Source: Sphingobacteriales bacterium (GTDB taxonomy: Bacteria > Bacteroidota > Bacteroidia > Chitinophagales > UBA2359). From it: a stretch of DNA of 64,000 nt. How positions within the stretch are numbered: the first letter of the stretch is position 1; every line of letters begins with the position of its first letter. The translations under genes were made by a program, and so were the position numbers. The DNA is taken from NCBI GenBank assembly GCA_016700115.1, contig CP064999.1, forward strand, positions 1,178,001 through 1,242,000. Direction: 5' to 3'. Of the stretch, positions 1-8,118 are shown in pieces. The notes below the pieces were generated by a model. The model searched no databases and was not told the origin of the DNA. It worked only from the letters and a program-made list of their open reading frames with translations.

Positions 1-112
1 CGATTCCAATCAAATAGTAGCAAGCGCCTATAGTTGGAGCAGACTAAATTGAATGTGCAATCGGTATGAGTTGTAAGTTGTTAGACATACCAATATTATA
101 CCTCTCCTCGAA

Positions 113-140
113 AGGGCAAGGGATGGATTTTACTTGCCCT
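113..140 (-). terminator. possible hairpin after asnS
   Basis: An 8-bp perfect inverted repeat (AGGGCAAG/CTTGCCCT) with a 12-base loop lies about 20 bases past the asnS stop. No T-run follows it on the minus strand, so it is only a weak terminator candidate. Confidence 0.3.
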
Positions 141-161
141 AAACACCTTAAAATTTACGGA

Positions 162-1682
162 TTACGGAAACAACCGCCCGTAATATCTCGGAAAAGGAAT
201 GGTTTCGCGGATATGACTCACACCAGTCAACCACATGACCACCCGCTCAAATCCCAATCCAAACCCTGCATGAGGTACAGAACCAAACCTGCGCAAGTCT
301 AAATACCATTCAAATGCTTCCATCGGCAGTTCGTGATGGTGAATGGCATCCACCAATGTTTGCAGGTCGGTTTCACGCTCCGAGCCGCCCACTATTTCGC
401 CAAACCCTTCAGGTGCTAATAAATCAACCCCTTTGACAAACTCGGGGTCGTCTTCATAGCGTTTCATATAAAAGGCTTTGATGGCGCGCGGCCATTTATA
501 GACCATTACCGGAGTATCGAACAAACTGGTGAGGGCTTTTTCTTGTGGTGAACCGAAATCTTCACCATCCGGAAAATTCAAGGATGCTTCAATCCATTCG
601 GGGATTTCTTTTGATTTGTCTTCCAGCTTTCGGGTTTCGCCTTTTAATCGGTCAATCTTGTTTTGGTAGTAGTTGGCTTGTCCTTTGCTGACCTGTCCTC
701 CGGCCATCAAGGCTTCGGTTTCGGCAATTTCGGCGTTTTTGGCTTCGAGGTCGGCTAACACCTGTGCTAACTGACTGCGAAGGGTGTCAATAGCGTTCCG
801 GCCGTTCCATTCTTTTTTGCCCTGAATAATTTTGACAGCATCAGTGTAGGTAATTCGCGGAAATGGTTTGTTGATATTTTCGAACAAAACGGTGTCGCGC
901 TCCAAAATTTTAAGTTCGGTTTTACATTCGGCATACACTGCATTGACAATGTATTTGACAAACGATTCTATCAGTTCCATGTCCATATCCAGATCATAGA
1001 AAGCCATTTCGGGTTCTATCATCCAAAACTCGGACAAGTGGCGGGGGGTGGATGACCGTTCGGCGCGGAAAGTAGGGCCAAATGTATATACTTTGCCCAA
1101 TGCCATCACGATAGCTTCGGCATAGAGTTGTCCTGATTGAGAAAGATAGGCCACATCTTTTTCGTAAAACTCGGTTTCAAACAACGTGGTTGTCCCTTCA
1201 CAGGCATTTCCGGTCAGCAGGGGGGCATCGGTCTGGGTAAATCCGTTTTCGTGAAAAAACCGGTGAATAGCAAACTTCAGGCTGTCTCTAACCCGCAAAA
1301 CTGCCCACTGCCTGCGGCTTCGCAACCATAGATGCCGGTTGTTCATTAAAAAATCAACGCCGTGTTCTTTGCGCGAAATGGGATATTCGGCAGCTATTTG
1401 GTAAACTTGCAGCCCTGTGGCATGAATTTCATAACCAAAGTCCTGCTGTTCGTTTTTTACCACTTTTCCGGTAATTTGCAATGAAGATTCCTGGGTTAGG
1501 CGTTTGGCGGTTTCGAGTATCACCTCACCTACTGAATCCAAACTAAAAATACATTCCATAAATCCGGTTCCATCGCGAAGGGTGATAAAAGCGACCTTTC
1601 CTCCGGTTCTTTTGCTTTCTACCCATCCTTTCAGGGTAATTTCCTGTCCTTCGTATTGATCAATATCTTGAATGTAGAACAT
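162..1682 (-). CDS. asnS: asparagine--tRNA ligase
   Basis: Cytoplasmic class IIb aminoacyl-tRNA synthetase, 506 aa, which charges tRNA-Asn. An N-terminal OB-fold anticodon-binding domain (about residues 1-110) is followed by the class II catalytic core. Motif 2 is the FRAERSSTPRHLSEFWMIEPE-type segment near residues 205-225, and motif 3 is GFGLGFERVVMW near the C-terminus. About 75 residues around positions 295-370 form a charged, coiled-coil-like insertion within the catalytic domain. I recall such insertions from Bacteroidota AsnRS; they account for the length beyond about 430 aa. The start ATG at 1682 lies about 20 bases after the predicted transcription start. The gene stands alone. AspS is less likely because the sequence follows the AsnRS pattern throughout. 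Confidence 0.96.
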   Translation of the reverse strand: MFYIQDIDQYEGQEITLKGWVESKRTGGKVAFITLRDGTGFMECIFSLDSVGEVILETAKRLTQESSLQITGKVVKNEQQDFGYEIHATGLQVYQIAAEYPISRKEHGVDFLMNNRHLWLRSRRQWAVLRVRDSLKFAIHRFFHENGFTQTDAPLLTGNACEGTTTLFETEFYEKDVAYLSQSGQLYAEAIVMALGKVYTFGPTFRAERSSTPRHLSEFWMIEPEMAFYDLDMDMELIESFVKYIVNAVYAECKTELKILERDTVLFENINKPFPRITYTDAVKIIQGKKEWNGRNAIDTLRSQLAQVLADLEAKNAEIAETEALMAGGQVSKGQANYYQNKIDRLKGETRKLEDKSKEIPEWIEASLNFPDGEDFGSPQEKALTSLFDTPVMVYKWPRAIKAFYMKRYEDDPEFVKGVDLLAPEGFGEIVGGSERETDLQTLVDAIHHHELPMEAFEWYLDLRRFGSVPHAGFGLGFERVVMWLTGVSHIRETIPFPRYYGRLFP

Positions 1683-1710
1683 AGTTGTTTTATTTTTCTA
1701 AATAAGCCTG

Positions 1711-1741
1711 CAAAGGTAACGCATTATTGACATAATTTCAA
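1711..1741 (-). promoter_or_regulatory. asnS promoter, Bacteroidota type
   Basis: On the minus strand TTG (1741-1739), a 20-base spacer and TACCTTTG (1718-1711) match the Bacteroidota sigma consensus TTG-N19/20-TAnnTTTG. The expected start of transcription is near 1704, which leaves a leader of about 20 bases before the asnS ATG. From 1742 to 1990 I see no gene. Confidence 0.7.
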
Positions 1742-1990
1742 ACCTGCAGATGCTGCACAACAAACAACCTGAGGAATTGGTTTAAGGGGTTTAGGAAATT
1801 ACGGACATCCACATCGCTCCAACCTGCCCGGAAACGATAGCCGCAAGAAACGCAATATCCGATCCGGACACTGGAAGGGTTGAAAACGGGGGCTGGCAGC
1901 AGCTAAACTTATATTGCTTAAATGATATCCCCTCCGATACAAGTATCGCCGCCACCTAAGCACAACTAACCACATTTAGCTTTTCACTTT

Positions 1991-2221
1991 TCACTTCCCC
2001 TCCACCACCCGGTAATAATATACCCCCGCCGGAACATGTGCCACCGAAATCTCCTCAAGCCGCTGTTGCCGGTTAAAGTTGCCGCAGCAACCTGCCTGCC
2101 GGTATAATGTATCGCCATTTTCTTTGAATTTAAACAAGACAATATCGCAACCTTCATCAGTGGCATCTTGTGTAAATGCACTTGTAAGCATATACAAAGT
2201 TAAACCGAAAAATGCAAACAC
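1991..2221 (-). pseudogene. short T9SS-domain-like remnant
   Basis: A 76-codon frame that starts with a hydrophobic stretch (MFAFFGLTLYMLTSAF) and ends in ISVAHVPAGVYYYRVVEGK. The ending resembles the last strands of a type A T9SS sorting domain (LPxGxYxYRV). No substantial domain lies between the two. It could be the fused ends of a decayed secreted protein or a genuine small protein; I cannot decide which. The TTTTCACTTTTCAC short repeat found elsewhere in the window overlaps its stop region (about 1980-1995). Confidence 0.35.
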
Positions 2222-2230
2222 CGAAGAGTA

Positions 2231-2304
2231 TTGAGCCGATTAATCTTGTTAATCGGCTCAAAATTTGTATTTTTGTGAGCCGATTATTCGTGCTAATCGG
2301 CTCA
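2231..2304 (+). promoter_or_regulatory. fic promoter with twin palindromic operators
   Basis: Two inverted repeats with identical 11-bp arms TGAGCCGATTA/TAATCGGCTCA and 7-base spacers lie at 2232-2260 and 2276-2304, 44 bp apart. Between and within them sits a Bacteroidota promoter. TTG (2246-2248) falls in the spacer of the first palindrome, 19 bases follow, and TATTTTTG (2268-2275) ends one base before the second palindrome. The predicted start near 2281 therefore lies inside the second palindrome. This layout suits repression by a dimeric DNA-binding protein, possibly the Fic protein itself through its C-terminal winged helix (inference). Confidence 0.8.
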
Positions 2305-2318
2305 AAATTTCCCCCAAA

Positions 2319-3413
2319 ATGTATAATTGGCAGCATAAAGATTGGGCAGGATTTTCTTATAAATCGTTGAACATTGACGAGTTAAACGATAAAGTTAAGA
2401 ACTTTTCAGACGAAGTACAGCGTATTTTGACAGACGCAGACGGTATCAAAAACGAAGAGGGAATGGTTCGCTTTTTAATTGACGAAGCCCAGAAAACTTC
2501 CGAAATCGAAGGCGAATATATCAGCCGGGAAGATTTAATGTCGTCCGTGAAAAATAAGTTGGGAATCAGCCCAAACCCCGCAGAAGTGAAGGATAAACGA
2601 GCAAATGCCATTGCAGCCATGCTATTGGATGTGCGACATTCATATAAACGCAAATTAACCGAAGCAACCCTCAAAAACTGGCATAAGTTGCTTTTGGGAG
2701 ATTCAAAAACAGTTCGGGCAGGCAAGTATCGCAAAGCAGACTTTCCGATGCAGGTAGTTTCGGGTATTCCAGGCAGAGAAACCGTACATTTTGAAGCCCC
2801 GCCAAGTGAACAGGTGCCGCAGGAAATGAAACAATTTGTTGCCTGGTACAATCAATTTGAAACCCCAACCCCTGCACAAGCCCTGATTAAAACGGCTGTT
2901 ACGCACCTCTATTTTGAGAGCATTCACCCTTTTGAAGACGGAAACGGCAGAATTGGAAGGGCATTAGCCGAAAAATGCCTTGCGCAATCATTTGGAAAAC
3001 CTGTTTTTTTCGGCATTTCCGGCATTATTGAAAAGAACAAAAAGCTGTATTACAATTCATTGAAAACGGCACAGCGCACCTTAGAAATTTCCGAATGGAT
3101 TGCCTATTTTATTGATGTTATATTGGAAGCAAAATCGAAAGCTGTTAAGATGGTTCGTTTTTCATTGCAAAAAACAGTTTTTTTTGATATTTACGGAGAT
3201 GTTTTAAATCAACGCCAACTCAAAGCCATCAACAAAATGTTTGATGCCGGATACATGGGTTTTGAAGGCGGAATGACAACAAAAAAATACATCGGCATCA
3301 CCCGTGCCTCAAAAGCCACCTCCACCCGAGACTTGCAACATCTGTCGGAAATCGGAGCATTGCGCTCCTTCGGTAAAGGGCGGAATGTGCATTACTTTTT
3401 AAATTGTGATTGA
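2319..3413 (+). CDS. Fic family protein (DUF4172-Fic-winged helix)
   Basis: 364 aa from the ATG at 2319. A TTG at 2265 in the same frame is rejected because it lies upstream of the predicted transcription start. The N-terminal 85 residues look like DUF4172. An inhibitory-helix motif (S/T)xxxE(G/N) is present as T60-S-E-I-E64-G65, which is typical of class II Fic proteins whose activity is held in check by their own N-terminal helix. The catalytic Fic loop HPFEDGNGRIGR begins near residue 203 with the catalytic His. The last 60 residues look like a winged helix. Family members transfer AMP (or another NMP) to protein hydroxyls; the target here is unknown. The gene is monocistronic, behind two palindromic operators that suggest autoregulation. 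Confidence 0.93.
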   Translation: MYNWQHKDWAGFSYKSLNIDELNDKVKNFSDEVQRILTDADGIKNEEGMVRFLIDEAQKTSEIEGEYISREDLMSSVKNKLGISPNPAEVKDKRANAIAAMLLDVRHSYKRKLTEATLKNWHKLLLGDSKTVRAGKYRKADFPMQVVSGIPGRETVHFEAPPSEQVPQEMKQFVAWYNQFETPTPAQALIKTAVTHLYFESIHPFEDGNGRIGRALAEKCLAQSFGKPVFFGISGIIEKNKKLYYNSLKTAQRTLEISEWIAYFIDVILEAKSKAVKMVRFSLQKTVFFDIYGDVLNQRQLKAINKMFDAGYMGFEGGMTTKKYIGITRASKATSTRDLQHLSEIGALRSFGKGRNVHYFLNCD

Positions 3414-3466
3414 TATTAGGATTCAGCTTCGCAAACTCATTGCCGCCCTTTTTGTCTTCTAATTTT

Positions 3467-3658
3467 TTATAAAGTTGCTTGTGCAAGCTTATTCGGTTTC
3501 GGACAGGTTTCTTCCACACGTTTTTGATGGTAATTAATATCAAAATCTTTTTTGTTTTTTCCATCGAGCACATCAAACAAAGCAATTTTCGGTATCCGGC
3601 AATTAACGCTTTCTTTTTCACTCCACACTTGTCTGATATTCTTTCGTACAACCCTCAA
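3467..3658 (-). pseudogene. possible gene remnant, unrecognised
   Basis: A minus-strand frame of 63 codons has protein-like composition (charged, with KRVEETCPKPNKLAQ near its end) but no start of its own: an in-frame stop lies just upstream. Just past its stop a second frame continues with YKKLEDKKGGNEFAKLN, as expected if a frameshift broke a longer C-terminus. I do not recognise the family. It may equally be chance coding. Confidence 0.25.
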
Positions 3659-3780
3659 GTTAAATTAGGTAGTAAGGTTTTTGAAATTTTTTATTTCCAT
3701 TTTATTACTAATGCAATAAGGGTCATCATATCCCGATGTATGCCGGGACTTCCATCATACACCTTACCTCTCCCGTTATG

Positions 3781-5259
3781 TTAGTCCGTCATATCGGGAA
3801 ATGATTTGATGCAGACGTTTTTGGCTTCTGTAAAAAACCGAAACACCTCCCATCCGCCTTCACGCCCTACGCCCGAGTTTTTCACCCCACCAAAGGGGGT
3901 GCGTAAATCGCGAAGCAACCAGCAGTTTATCCAGACAATGCCACATTCTAATTTCTCAGCCAGCCGATGTGCGCGGTTTAGGTTTTGAGTCCATACGGTT
4001 GCCGAAAGTCCGTAAGGGGTGCTGTTGGCATATTGCAAGACCTCTTCTTCGGTATCAAAAGGGGTCATGGTAACGACGGGGCCAAAAATTTCTTCCTGAT
4101 TGGTTCGGCAGGCGTAATCAAGCCCTTCGATCACCGTTGGAGCGATGAACCAACCCTTGCTGCACGAGCCCTGGAGGTTGACAGCATGTCCTCCTGTCAG
4201 AATTGTTCCGCCTTCCTGTTTTGCGAGTGCTATATAGGAAAGGATTTTTTCGGAATGTTGTTTAGAAACCACGGCACCTGTATTGGTGTTCAGCTTCATC
4301 GGGTCACCAACTTGTAAGGCACGGACTTTTTCGATAAAGGCGGACTTAAATTTCTCGTAAACAGGACGTTGCACATATATTCGGGAACCGCACAAACAGA
4401 TTTGCCCCTGATTGCTGAAAGATGAGCGTACCGTTGTGTTCAGCATTTCTTCAAAGTTGCAGTCGGCAAAAATGAGATTGGGGTTTTTTCCTCCCAATTC
4501 TAAGGATAGTTTTTTAAACATGGGTGCAGCTATGCGGGCAATTTCAGCCCCTGTTTTAGTGCCACCGGTAAACGATATAGCCTTGATACCGGGATGGGCG
4601 ACCATAGCACTGCCCACTTTGGGTCCGTATCCATGAACAATATTCAATACTCCGGCAGGCAGCCCTGCCATCATGCAGATTTCAGACAACAGATAAGCCG
4701 TTTTAGGGGTAATTTCAGAGGGTTTGGCTACCACACAGTTTCCGGCTGCCAATGCCGGTGCTATCTTCCATGTAAAAAGGTAAAGTGGTAAATTCCAGGG
4801 AGAAATACATCCTACAACCCCCAAAGGACGGCGCAGGGTATAGTTGATGGCAACACCCGGCATATAATGAGATTCAGAGGCAAAATGAGGAGCAGCAGTA
4901 GCAAAAAACCGGAAATTGGAAGAAGAACGGGGAATATCTAATTCTGTGGACAAGGTGAGTGGTTTACCGGAATCCTCGGTTTCGGCTGCCGCCAGAATAT
5001 GTATGTTTTCTTCAATCAGGGTAGAAATTCGCAACAAAATCCTTGACCGTTCATCCAATGAGGTGTTTGACCAGACAGGGAAGGCTTTTTTTGCGGCGGC
5101 AACTGCCAGTTCGACATCCCGCTCGTCCGAATCGGGAATATAAGAATAGACCTCGCCAATAGCCGGATTGAAATTGTCTATATAACTATTGGATACGGGA
5201 GGGTTAAGGGTTCCATTGATATAATTCCTGAAATATTGGTCGGTATGAATGGTTATCAT
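3781..5259 (-). CDS. aldehyde dehydrogenase, 2-aminomuconate/2-hydroxymuconate semialdehyde type
   Basis: NAD(P)-dependent aldehyde dehydrogenase of full family length (492 aa). It oxidises an aldehyde to the acid. The oxyanion Asn is N156 (SPWN), the general base Glu is E254 (LELGGKNPN) and the catalytic Cys is C288 (GQIC). The C-terminal signature WLLRDLRTPFGGVKNSGVGREGG is typical of ALDH8A1-like and bacterial 2-aminomuconate or 2-hydroxymuconate semialdehyde dehydrogenases, which suggests kynurenine (tryptophan) or catechol meta-cleavage catabolism. The upstream SDR gene on the same strand ends 42 bases before this start, so the two probably form an operon. No dioxygenase or decarboxylase of those pathways is in the window, so the exact substrate is inferred. 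Confidence 0.9.
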   Translation of the reverse strand: MITIHTDQYFRNYINGTLNPPVSNSYIDNFNPAIGEVYSYIPDSDERDVELAVAAAKKAFPVWSNTSLDERSRILLRISTLIEENIHILAAAETEDSGKPLTLSTELDIPRSSSNFRFFATAAPHFASESHYMPGVAINYTLRRPLGVVGCISPWNLPLYLFTWKIAPALAAGNCVVAKPSEITPKTAYLLSEICMMAGLPAGVLNIVHGYGPKVGSAMVAHPGIKAISFTGGTKTGAEIARIAAPMFKKLSLELGGKNPNLIFADCNFEEMLNTTVRSSFSNQGQICLCGSRIYVQRPVYEKFKSAFIEKVRALQVGDPMKLNTNTGAVVSKQHSEKILSYIALAKQEGGTILTGGHAVNLQGSCSKGWFIAPTVIEGLDYACRTNQEEIFGPVVTMTPFDTEEEVLQYANSTPYGLSATVWTQNLNRAHRLAEKLECGIVWINCWLLRDLRTPFGGVKNSGVGREGGWEVFRFFTEAKNVCIKSFPDMTD

Positions 5260-5301
5260 GTGAACGATGATTGGCTGATGAATAAAACAATCAAAATCGG
5301 G

Positions 5302-6093
5302 TTACAAGGTATCGGTTCTGCCCCCGTCAACAGGAAGGTTGATTCCATTGATATAGGCGGCTGCCGGAGATGCCAGAAACGCAATAGCGGCAGCTATTTC
5401 TCCGGCCTGACCAAAACGGCGGGCAGGTATGGTGCTGAACATTTCGGTTTCAATAGCTTCGGGAGTGGTTTGGCTGTTGGCGGCCCGCGTGTTGATGATG
5501 CTTTGCAATCGTTGCGTGGCGGTATATCCCGGCAACACATTATTGACCGTTATTCCAAACTGTCCTACTTCGTTTGCCCAGGTTTTTGACCATCCTGCAA
5601 CTGCCCATCGGGTGGTGTTCGAAACACCCAAACCCGGAATAGGGGCTTTGACCGAAGTGGATATGACGTTAATGATACGTCCGTATCCGGCAGCCTTCAT
5701 GCCCGGCAAAACTGTTTGAGACAACAATTGATTGCAAATCAGGTGGTGATGATAGGCTTGCAAAAACGCATCCGCCGTGGCATTGGTAATAGGTCCGCCG
5801 GGAGGGCCTCCGGTATTGTTGACCAAAATATGAAATGCTTTGTTGGTGGTTTTAAGTTCGCTTTCAACAATTTGCCTTACTACTTCGGGCAGACCGAAAT
5901 CGGCACAAAGGTAGTGATGTTGTTGCCCTTTCGATACATCTAAAACCGGCAATACTTCCTTTAAACGCTGTTCGTTACGGGCCAACAAAGTAACGTTTGC
6001 CCCCAACAAGGCAAGCTCTTCGGCAGCCGCTTTCCCTATGCCCTGACTGCTGCCGCATACCAACGCATTTTTACCGGATAAATCTAAATTCAT
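5302..6093 (-). CDS. SDR family oxidoreductase, atypical active site
   Basis: 263 aa from the ATG at 6093. A longer in-frame start at 6207 would add a poorly structured leader that overlaps the likely promoter (TACCTTTG, minus strand 6138-6131). The N-terminal Rossmann motif GSSQGIGKA and the NNTGG motif are those of classical short-chain dehydrogenases. Where YxxxK is expected the sequence reads SNTTRWAV, so the catalytic Tyr and Lys are replaced by Asn and Arg. It is the first gene of a probable operon with the aldehyde dehydrogenase and may act in the same catabolic pathway. Because the catalytic pair is missing, a simple NAD(P)H carbonyl-reductase role should not be assumed. Confidence 0.85.
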   Translation of the reverse strand: MNLDLSGKNALVCGSSQGIGKAAAEELALLGANVTLLARNEQRLKEVLPVLDVSKGQQHHYLCADFGLPEVVRQIVESELKTTNKAFHILVNNTGGPPGGPITNATADAFLQAYHHHLICNQLLSQTVLPGMKAAGYGRIINVISTSVKAPIPGLGVSNTTRWAVAGWSKTWANEVGQFGITVNNVLPGYTATQRLQSIINTRAANSQTTPEAIETEMFSTIPARRFGQAGEIAAAIAFLASPAAAYINGINLPVDGGRTDTL

Positions 6094-6352
6094 GTTTTTA
6101 TGATTCCTGAAATTTGAAAGGTAACTGCTACAAAGGTAATAACTATTCACCTGCATTTTGGCACCGGCCGTTTTTTCAGAAATAATCCGATGATTGCTTT
6201 TTTCCAATATACATCGTTAAACCATAACGTCCTGAAATATTCTAATACAACGGCTGTTTAAAACCAGACTGATTAGCAGGGGCTTTCCGAATCGGTTTAA
6301 GCGGGTTGTGTTTGAATGAAGGTAAAAAGAAACCAATGAAAACAAATTTGCG

Positions 6353-6360
6353 TAACTTTG
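6353..6360 (+). promoter_or_regulatory. -7 element of lpxH
   Basis: TAACTTTG matches the Bacteroidota -7 consensus TAnnTTTG. It ends only four bases before the lpxH ATG at 6365, so the mRNA would have almost no leader. I see no clear TTG at the -33 position. Confidence 0.5.
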
Positions 6361-6364
6361 TAAT

Positions 6365-7144
6365 ATGGATGTACAACCGGTACTAAGCAGCCCCCCTAAC
6401 GAAAAAGTCTATTTTGTTTCCGACTTTCATCTGGGAGCACCCGACAGCAGTCAGAGTTTGGTTAGAGAGAAAAAATTTGTCCGGTTTTTAAACAACATTC
6501 AATACGATGCCACTCGTTTATACATCCTCGGCGATTTGTTCGACTTTTGGTTTGAATATAAGAAAGTAGTTCCTAAGGGATATGTACGTGTGTTAGGCAA
6601 ACTTGCCGAATTGGCGGATGGAGGGTTGCCGATTTACTTTTTTACCGGAAATCACGACTTGTGGATGTTTGGATATTTTGAACAAGAATTAGGCATACCT
6701 GTTTACCATCGTCCGGTATGTGTTGAAATCGAAGGGAAAATGTTTATGATAGGGCATGGAGACGGATTAGGTCCCAACGATAAAGGATATAAAATTTTGA
6801 AAAAATATTTTTTTACCAACCGTTTTTGTCAAAAACTGCTTAGCATCCTGCATCCTGATTTGGGAATCGGACTGGCCAACTATTTTTCTAAAAAAAGCCG
6901 TTTGGCCACCGGCACCACCGACGAACACTTTTTGGGCGAAGAAAACGAATGGCTCATCACTTATGCCAAACGAAAACTACAAACACAGGCAATTGATATC
7001 TTTGTGTTCGGGCACAGACATCTCCCACTTAAAATACCAATTCAAAACAGTTTATACATCAATTCAGGAGACTGGATAAAATACAATTCTTATGCAATTT
7101 ATCAACAACAACAAATTGAAATTTACTACTTTAACCCTGATTAG
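6365..7144 (+). CDS. lpxH: UDP-2,3-diacylglucosamine diphosphatase (LpxH-type)
   Basis: Calcineurin-like metallophosphoesterase of 259 aa. It removes UMP from UDP-2,3-diacylglucosamine to give lipid X, the fourth step of lipid A synthesis, at the inner face of the inner membrane. The dimetal motifs are in order: SDFHLG (residues 19-24), GDLFDFW, GNHDLW, GHGDG and FGHRHLP. Length and spacing fit the Bacteroidota LpxH group. The next gene overlaps its 3' end by 53 bases, which implies co-transcription and probably translational coupling. A more general metallophosphoesterase role is possible but less likely. Confidence 0.9.
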   Translation: MDVQPVLSSPPNEKVYFVSDFHLGAPDSSQSLVREKKFVRFLNNIQYDATRLYILGDLFDFWFEYKKVVPKGYVRVLGKLAELADGGLPIYFFTGNHDLWMFGYFEQELGIPVYHRPVCVEIEGKMFMIGHGDGLGPNDKGYKILKKYFFTNRFCQKLLSILHPDLGIGLANYFSKKSRLATGTTDEHFLGEENEWLITYAKRKLQTQAIDIFVFGHRHLPLKIPIQNSLYINSGDWIKYNSYAIYQQQQIEIYYFNPD

Positions 7145-7955
7145 CCTGCTGTCAGTCTGCCTGATTGCTTTCGTTTCCTTTATGCCATTGCCAAAGGGAA
7201 ACTACAAACTTGTGAACTCTGTTCCGGTGAATGCCAACTTTCTGACCTCCGATTTTCTGAAGAGTGCATACGTCATCAACAACAAAAATCAGGTTGTTAA
7301 ATATGATTCTACCGGCAACGTGCTGAACACTTTTAACGAAGAGCGTTATGGAAAACTGACTTCCATTGATGCGACAAGCCCCTTTAATGTGGTCATGTTT
7401 TACAAAGATTTTTCAACCCTGATTACCACCGATATGCGCTTAAACACCAAGCGGTTGTATAAACTTTCGACTTTGGGGCTGACCAATGTGGCTGCAGTAT
7501 GTCTGGCCAACGATAACTATATTTGGGTGTATGACATGAACGACGGCAAGCTTAAAAAAATTGACCACAATTATCAGATTATAGTCCAAAGTCTGAGCAT
7601 GCCTCAATTGTTGGGTGAAACCATCGAACCCAATTTTTTGGTCGAAAGCAACGGGCTGTTGTATTTGAATGTGCCCGGAATGGGAATTATGATGTTCGAC
7701 ATTTTCGGCACTTTTTACACTGCCATTTCAAATTCGGACCTCGGCACAGACCAACTCACCGGATTTCAGGTAGTAGATCACAAAGTCGTCTATTTTAGAG
7801 ATGAATACCTGTTTATTTATGACATCGCCACTCGTCAACAGGAAGCCATTGCAGTTCCGGGAAGTGATAATGCCAAGGCTATCCGGGTCGAAAAAGGCCG
7901 GCTTTATATGCTGAATAACGACAACACCCTTAATTTTTATATGCAGACAAATTAA
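7092..7955 (+). CDS. membrane-anchored or exported beta-propeller-like protein
   Basis: 287 aa with one N-terminal hydrophobic segment (LTLISLLSVCLIAFVSF, about residues 14-30) and no lipobox, so it is exported and probably anchored. The rest has repeated strand-rich units of the type VxxxDxxxN (YDSTGNVLN, DMNDGKLKKID, YDIATRQQE) that suggest a beta-propeller. The start overlaps lpxH by 53 bases; the hydrophobic segment would be lost with any later start, so the overlap is probably real. No enzymatic motif is visible. The coupling to lpxH suggests an envelope role (inference). Confidence 0.75.
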   Translation: MQFINNNKLKFTTLTLISLLSVCLIAFVSFMPLPKGNYKLVNSVPVNANFLTSDFLKSAYVINNKNQVVKYDSTGNVLNTFNEERYGKLTSIDATSPFNVVMFYKDFSTLITTDMRLNTKRLYKLSTLGLTNVAAVCLANDNYIWVYDMNDGKLKKIDHNYQIIVQSLSMPQLLGETIEPNFLVESNGLLYLNVPGMGIMMFDIFGTFYTAISNSDLGTDQLTGFQVVDHKVVYFRDEYLFIYDIATRQQEAIAVPGSDNAKAIRVEKGRLYMLNNDNTLNFYMQTN

Positions 7956-8024
7956 CAAGGTTTTTTGGTTTGCGCTATCTTTTGCTTTAAGGAAAGATAC
8001 ATTCGCTAATCAGTACTTCGTATT

Positions 8025-8074
8025 AGGGAGGTAAAACACCAAAAGAACTCCTGTTCTTAGTGTTTTATCTCCCT
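8025..8074. terminator. bidirectional terminator hairpin
   Basis: A long imperfect inverted repeat (AGGGAGGTAAAACAC...GTGTTTTATCTCCCT, stem of about 22 bp) lies between two genes that converge on it (ends at 7955 and 8119). It probably terminates transcription from both sides. Confidence 0.65.
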
Positions 8075-8118
8075 TTGTCGCTTTAATAAAAGTACTATCA
8101 AAATAGGCGTTTCCCCCT

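Noticed and set aside
66..302. Plus-strand open frame over the asnS 3' end
   Set aside because: It overlaps the well-supported asnS gene on the other strand and has no family features.
2265..2318. TTG start upstream of the Fic ATG
   Set aside because: It lies before the predicted transcription start and inside the promoter; the DUF4172 domain begins at the ATG at 2319.
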